Below are positions 60,087 through 64,000 of a stretch of DNA of 64,000 bases, one piece after another. This DNA is from Blattamonas nauphoetae. Its lineage: Eukaryota > Preaxostyla > Oxymonadida. Position numbers and translations under genes: made by a program. The first letter of the stretch is position 1; every line of letters starts with the position of its first letter. The notes below the pieces were generated by a model. It was not told the DNA's origin. It did no database searches and worked only from the letters and a program-made list of their open reading frames with translations. Location of the stretch: the NCBI GenBank assembly GCA_033064195.1, contig JARBJD010000038.1:62001-126000 (forward strand), in the 5' to 3' direction.

Positions 60087-60239
60087 TCACAAATGGTCTG
60101 TTCTCGTCGTTGTCAGTAACAATGTCAGTCATTGGGACAGACATGAACATCAAATCTGTCTTCAATCTGGAGAAGTCGTATGTTGTGGACCAGCACAAAG
60201 GAAGAATGTCACTCCTGGCTCCAAATAGTGGAATGCTCG

Positions 60240-60452
60240 TTCGCAGCATGCCGTTCGAGTGGAAATGAAGGAGCAGTGAACATTGAGTGTTCAAAGAGCG
60301 TCTGGGCTCGTTCGCAGCATGCCGTTCGAGTGGAAATGAAGGAGCAGTGAACATTGAGTGTTCAAAGAGCGTCTGGGCTCGTTCGCAGCATGCCGTTCGA
60401 GTGGAAATGAAGGAGCAGTGAACATTGAGTGTTCAAAGAGCGTCTGGTCTTC
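60240..60452. repeat. 71-bp direct tandem repeat, three copies
   Basis: GCATGCCGTTCGAGTGGAAA recurs at 71-bp spacing, each copy running to AAGAGCGTCTGG. Copies look identical. Confidence 0.85.
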
Positions 60453-60639
60453 CTCGCTGGTTGTCTACTCATACTTCTCCCAGTGCTCTTAGCAAAGCAC
60501 TGGACAGCCACAACGCGCAACCCGAATCATCAGCTCTTCGATCGGTGTCCCTCCTCCACTACTTGCTTGGCAGTTCGTTCGAACAGTGGAACAGACACTC
60601 TCAGGAGCGTTGTTCATGCTGCCCTCTTCGCTTTCACTC

Positions 60640-63600
60640 ACTTCCCGGTCTGGCTCATCTGGAAAGTCTGCGGTGGAAGACCTCGGGTAACGCAAGACCC
60701 CTCACTTCTGCACACAAACGAGAAATTGACAGAACAACAAGGAAAACCTTCGAGGTCGAGATCAGGTGACGAGATCGTCTTCTGCAAGCACTCCCTCTTG
60801 ATCTTCTGCAACTGCGGCAAGATTTTTGTCGTAAAATTCGTCGCCGGTGAGTGTGTTGTCCTGACTGCCGTAGAGAAAGCGGGCGGAGATGTTTTGAGGA
60901 ATTCGACATATTTCAGGATGACCTCGTCGAGTTGGGCTGGATCGTGGATAAACGACGTGTTGTCGAGGATAGCTGAAGTGAACCTGTCCGTCTTGAAGAT
61001 GAGCGACTTGTTGGATGGGTCAGCGAGTGGGAAGAATGTTGGGTGGAGAGGACGATGAGGATGTCTTCACACTGAACAACACGAGAGAAGACTCTGTTGA
61101 TGAACAAGGTCAGAGTGTTCTGCGTGCCGGATGTCCAAAACGCGTGCGTATCGACCTCATCCTTCTACATGTGGGAGCGAGTGGGGTTGAAGTCGTTCGC
61201 TACATCGAGATGAACGAAGCGAACGAAACCGACAGTCTGTTGGATGGAGAGTCGCTACCCTGATTCGAATAACGAAATTAGTACGCCTTCAAACACGTTG
61301 TCTCTGTGTCATCCAATTTGTGAGCGATTTGAGAAGCGAGAGTACGAGAATGTGGGGCAGCAGACGAGAAACTCCTGAGTGGATCGAGTCAGACAACGAA
61401 GAGGAGGGTTCATGCGCCATCCATTTCTGCAAAGATCACTCCACAATTGACAGCTGAATACTCCGAACAACAAAAAGGGGTCCAAAGATGGCAATGGTTT
61501 AGGGCTGTTCGAGCTCTGTCTGGTAGAATGCTTCATTGTTGACAGCAATCTCGACTGAGATAGCATCGCAAGCATGAACCGTCACACTCCTCCCTCGCTT
61601 GGAGTTTTCCTCCGCTTGAATGTTGTAATCTTTGGCATCGCTTCCTCGTTGCGAGTTTGAGAATGAGCTCGCTTGTCTCTTCCTCGTACTCGATATCTCC
61701 GTCATTGTCCCACGTGCAAGGCAGCCGTCTTCGAAGGCCCATTCAGCTGTGACCACAAAGCCACTACCAGTGTTAGCAGTGGCGATATAACACAGACTGG
61801 GCTTGAGTTCAGCAGCTCGACGGGTGGAATAGAGGCGTAAAGAAGTCTGCTGTGCCAGTAGTGATGGTCGGGCCAGCCGCAGCTGGAGGCAATTCCATGG
61901 CACCATGGTGAAACAGCTGGCTCTATTGCAAAGGGATGGAGAGAGGGTTGGGCGAGGGAGAGCTGCAGAGAGAGTGTGGTGGAGGTGTCTTGTTCATTCG
62001 GAAGCAGCGGAATCCCAAGCTCTCATCGAACAGCCCAAAAATGTCCAGTACAACAAACACGATGCCCTCGTTGTTCATCACCTCCACCACGTTATTCTCA
62101 AACTTCAACCAGCTTAGAGTGTGAAGATGGCTTGTCAGATGACGTCATGTCACGGAAAAAGGCGAGATCGACACAAAATGTTGCAGAAACAGTGACGTTG
62201 TTCGACGGCGGCATAAATCACTGAATGAGACTCCACTCGCTTCAAACATTGCAGAGGAGCATAAAAAGATGGGTGACGGGGTCTGAATAGGTTTGTCAAG
62301 ATTGACTCTTCCGTCTGCCCTCATTCGCTCTTCAATATCCATATCTTCACGCTCGTCTGTTTCTCGCGACAGAATCGTGCCGATGATTTCAACAGAAGAG
62401 TTTCCATTCGACAGTACAACAAGCTGGTCAACAATCGAACGCAAGAAGAACATCACGGTATCAGCGTGACAGATTCGGATCGCTGCTGATTCGTCTGGAA
62501 AATGCGTCAGGTACATGAAGGGGTTTTTGTCTGCCACGTGCGCCAGTGCTGCATATCACCACCCCCACAAACGACATGTCCAGAGTTCTAGTTCGAATGG
62601 CCTGTTTCCGAAGCGGAAAGCCAGCTCCATCCACCTCCATCATTCAAAAAATCAGTTGTACTTTGATAATCTGGTGTGGTTTGCGTGAGTCAGGGAACAT
62701 AGTCGATGACGATGAGTGGTTGTCATCTTTCTCGGCGAGCTTCAGATTCAGCATGTTGATTGTGGTGCAGAGATGGACACGGTTTTTCATTTCGTTGTGG
62801 AGGAAAGTGACGAGTGTCTGTATGTTCTTCACTTCTCAGACGAGAAAAGGCGAGTGAGAGTCTGAGTCTAACACCGCTCAAAAGGATCCACTATTGATTG
62901 TCAGTGTCTTCTTTTTTCAAATTCTTCCGATGTGTCAAAGAAGCTGAACGTCCTCAAAGTCCTTCGAGTGTTTGGATGTTGTCTTGTCGTGTTTTGACAG
63001 AGTTTCCTTCGTATTCTGCTCGCAATGCATTCTGTCGCGGATGAGAGGCGAGGCTGTGTTTGTCGGTGAAGGAAGAACAGTTGCTTAGTTGAGAGTGACT
63101 CGGAGAAATGTACCTCTCCGTGTACCTGTTTGATGCAGTCAGCCGCATGCTCTATGTTTTTCTTCTTCTTCCACTTCGCTCTCTTTGGCTCTTCTGAGCC
63201 TTGTCGGAACTTAATCCCATGTGTGCTTCCATTCGACGTCATCATGTTGTGTTTGACTTTAGACAAGCTGTCGTTCCTGTCCAGTCCCGCTGTCTCACCA
63301 GGGCGAAGCGGAGGAGTGTGAATGACAGATTGTCCTGAACTGAAGAGCCCTTTGATTGTGATCATGGTGAGTATGGCGATAGAGGGATACTGGGTCTGTC
63401 TTGCTTTTGACATCGATTTCCTCGAAACTTTCATCGAATTGCACGCACTTCGAGATCTCGCTGTTTGGATCAGATCTTCCCTCCACTCCTTCAGCTCTAC
63501 AATCAGCGCATCCAGCTGCGAAAAGGAAGTCGTATACGCCTGTCTCGACGTCGAGTCGGTAGGCGAATGTGCGGAGAAGACGGGGGAAGGTCCCACGAAG

Positions 63601-64000
63601 AGCGTGCTGGTCGGAGTGGATAGGGCGAGGCGGAAGTGGAGGGTGACGGTGGTGTCGTCGTGGAGGTGCGAAACACGCGTTGGGCTGAGTAGGGTGTGGC
63701 GAGGCGAGGCGAGCGGGCGAGATGGGGACGGCAGAAGGCGTTTGGAAGGAGTCGATGGAAGGCGGGGTTGTTCGGCGATTTCACGGAAGGGGAGGTCCTC
63801 CTGAACGACTTCTGCTCGTTCTCGTGCGGGACCTTCTCCCACTGGGAGCACAGTGGGCGTTTGTCCATCTTCAGCTGAGCAGGACGAGGCGAGAACAGCA
63901 ACAAGGTCAGCCTGTACGGTGTGTGGGAGTAGCAGTGGTCGAAGGTGGACTCGCTCGGCACGCGCTGTTGGATGAAGCGTAGGGACACGAACGCGTGCGA
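60640..64000 (-). CDS. Unresolved minus-strand multi-exon gene(s), running off the right edge
   Basis: Protein-like minus-strand blocks occur in changing frames: RTFAYRLDVETGVYDFLFAAG (about 63500-63560); TLVTFLHNEMKNRVHLCTTI (about 62760-62830); YLTHFPDESAAIRICHADTV, VMFFLRSIVDQLVVLSNG (62145-62537); VEVMNNEGIVFVVLDIFGLF (61923-62108); LCYIATANTGSGFVVTAEWA (61499-61800); and FTSAILDNTSFIHDPAQLDE, VILKYVEFLKTSPPAFS (about 60790-61010). I could not fix splice sites or recognise a family. It may be one gene with several short introns or a decaying one. Confidence 0.4.

Noticed and set aside
1-64000. tRNA or rRNA genes
   Set aside because: No cloverleaf with A and B boxes or rRNA-like stretch was recognised on reading both strands; this was not an exhaustive scan.

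Overview
The window looks like nuclear DNA of an intron-bearing microbial eukaryote. My best guess is an oxymonad-like metamonad (Blattamonas/Monocercomonoides type). This rests on short GT..AG introns, TAA/TAG/TGA all apparently used as stops, very large surface proteins with a beta-helix ectodomain, one membrane span and a degenerate kinase tail, and several transposon superfamilies at high density. No database search was possible, so the lineage is inference.

Layout: 1-321 is the 3' end of a cyclin-like gene. About 578-2422 is a SUN-domain (nuclear envelope) gene; its 3' half, plus the small minus-strand gene behind it, is duplicated at 12.69-14.71 kb. Between the copies lies a 2,872-residue minus-strand protein (3827-12445) with a P-loop and internal repeats. 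Its C-terminus is homologous to both small genes, and all three share a sequence motif 46-49 nt before their start codons. 15.6-25.25 kb is one giant beta-helix/TM/pseudokinase gene with a single frame slip near 19305.

25.3-38 kb is a transposon graveyard: a mariner scrap, a Tc1-type transposase, a Tc1-like element with terminal repeats (29941-31169), a 1.34-kb near-perfect palindromic element (31173-32514), and a pogo/Tigger-like element (32692-37733) that is itself split by a 3.4-kb element with 8-bp target duplications.

38.3-57.4 kb is a second beta-helix/TM/pseudokinase gene (minus strand). It has been split by three insertions: two DIRS-like retroelement fossils in opposite orientation (42814-47378 and 47810-52472) and a second copy of the 8-bp-TSD element (53906-57048). 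Conceptual removal of each insertion rejoins the host reading frame.

57.4-60.1 kb holds a foldback repeat, a perfect palindrome and a K/E/R-rich repeat tract. 60.4-64 kb holds an unresolved minus-strand, probably multi-exon, gene or genes.

The most novel item is the 8-bp-TSD element family (33922-37324 and 53906-57048). It has TTACCATGGGTC-type inverted termini and TAGGAC-rich subterminal repeats. Instead of a visible transposase it carries a multi-exon gene for a multi-pass membrane protein that I do not recognise.
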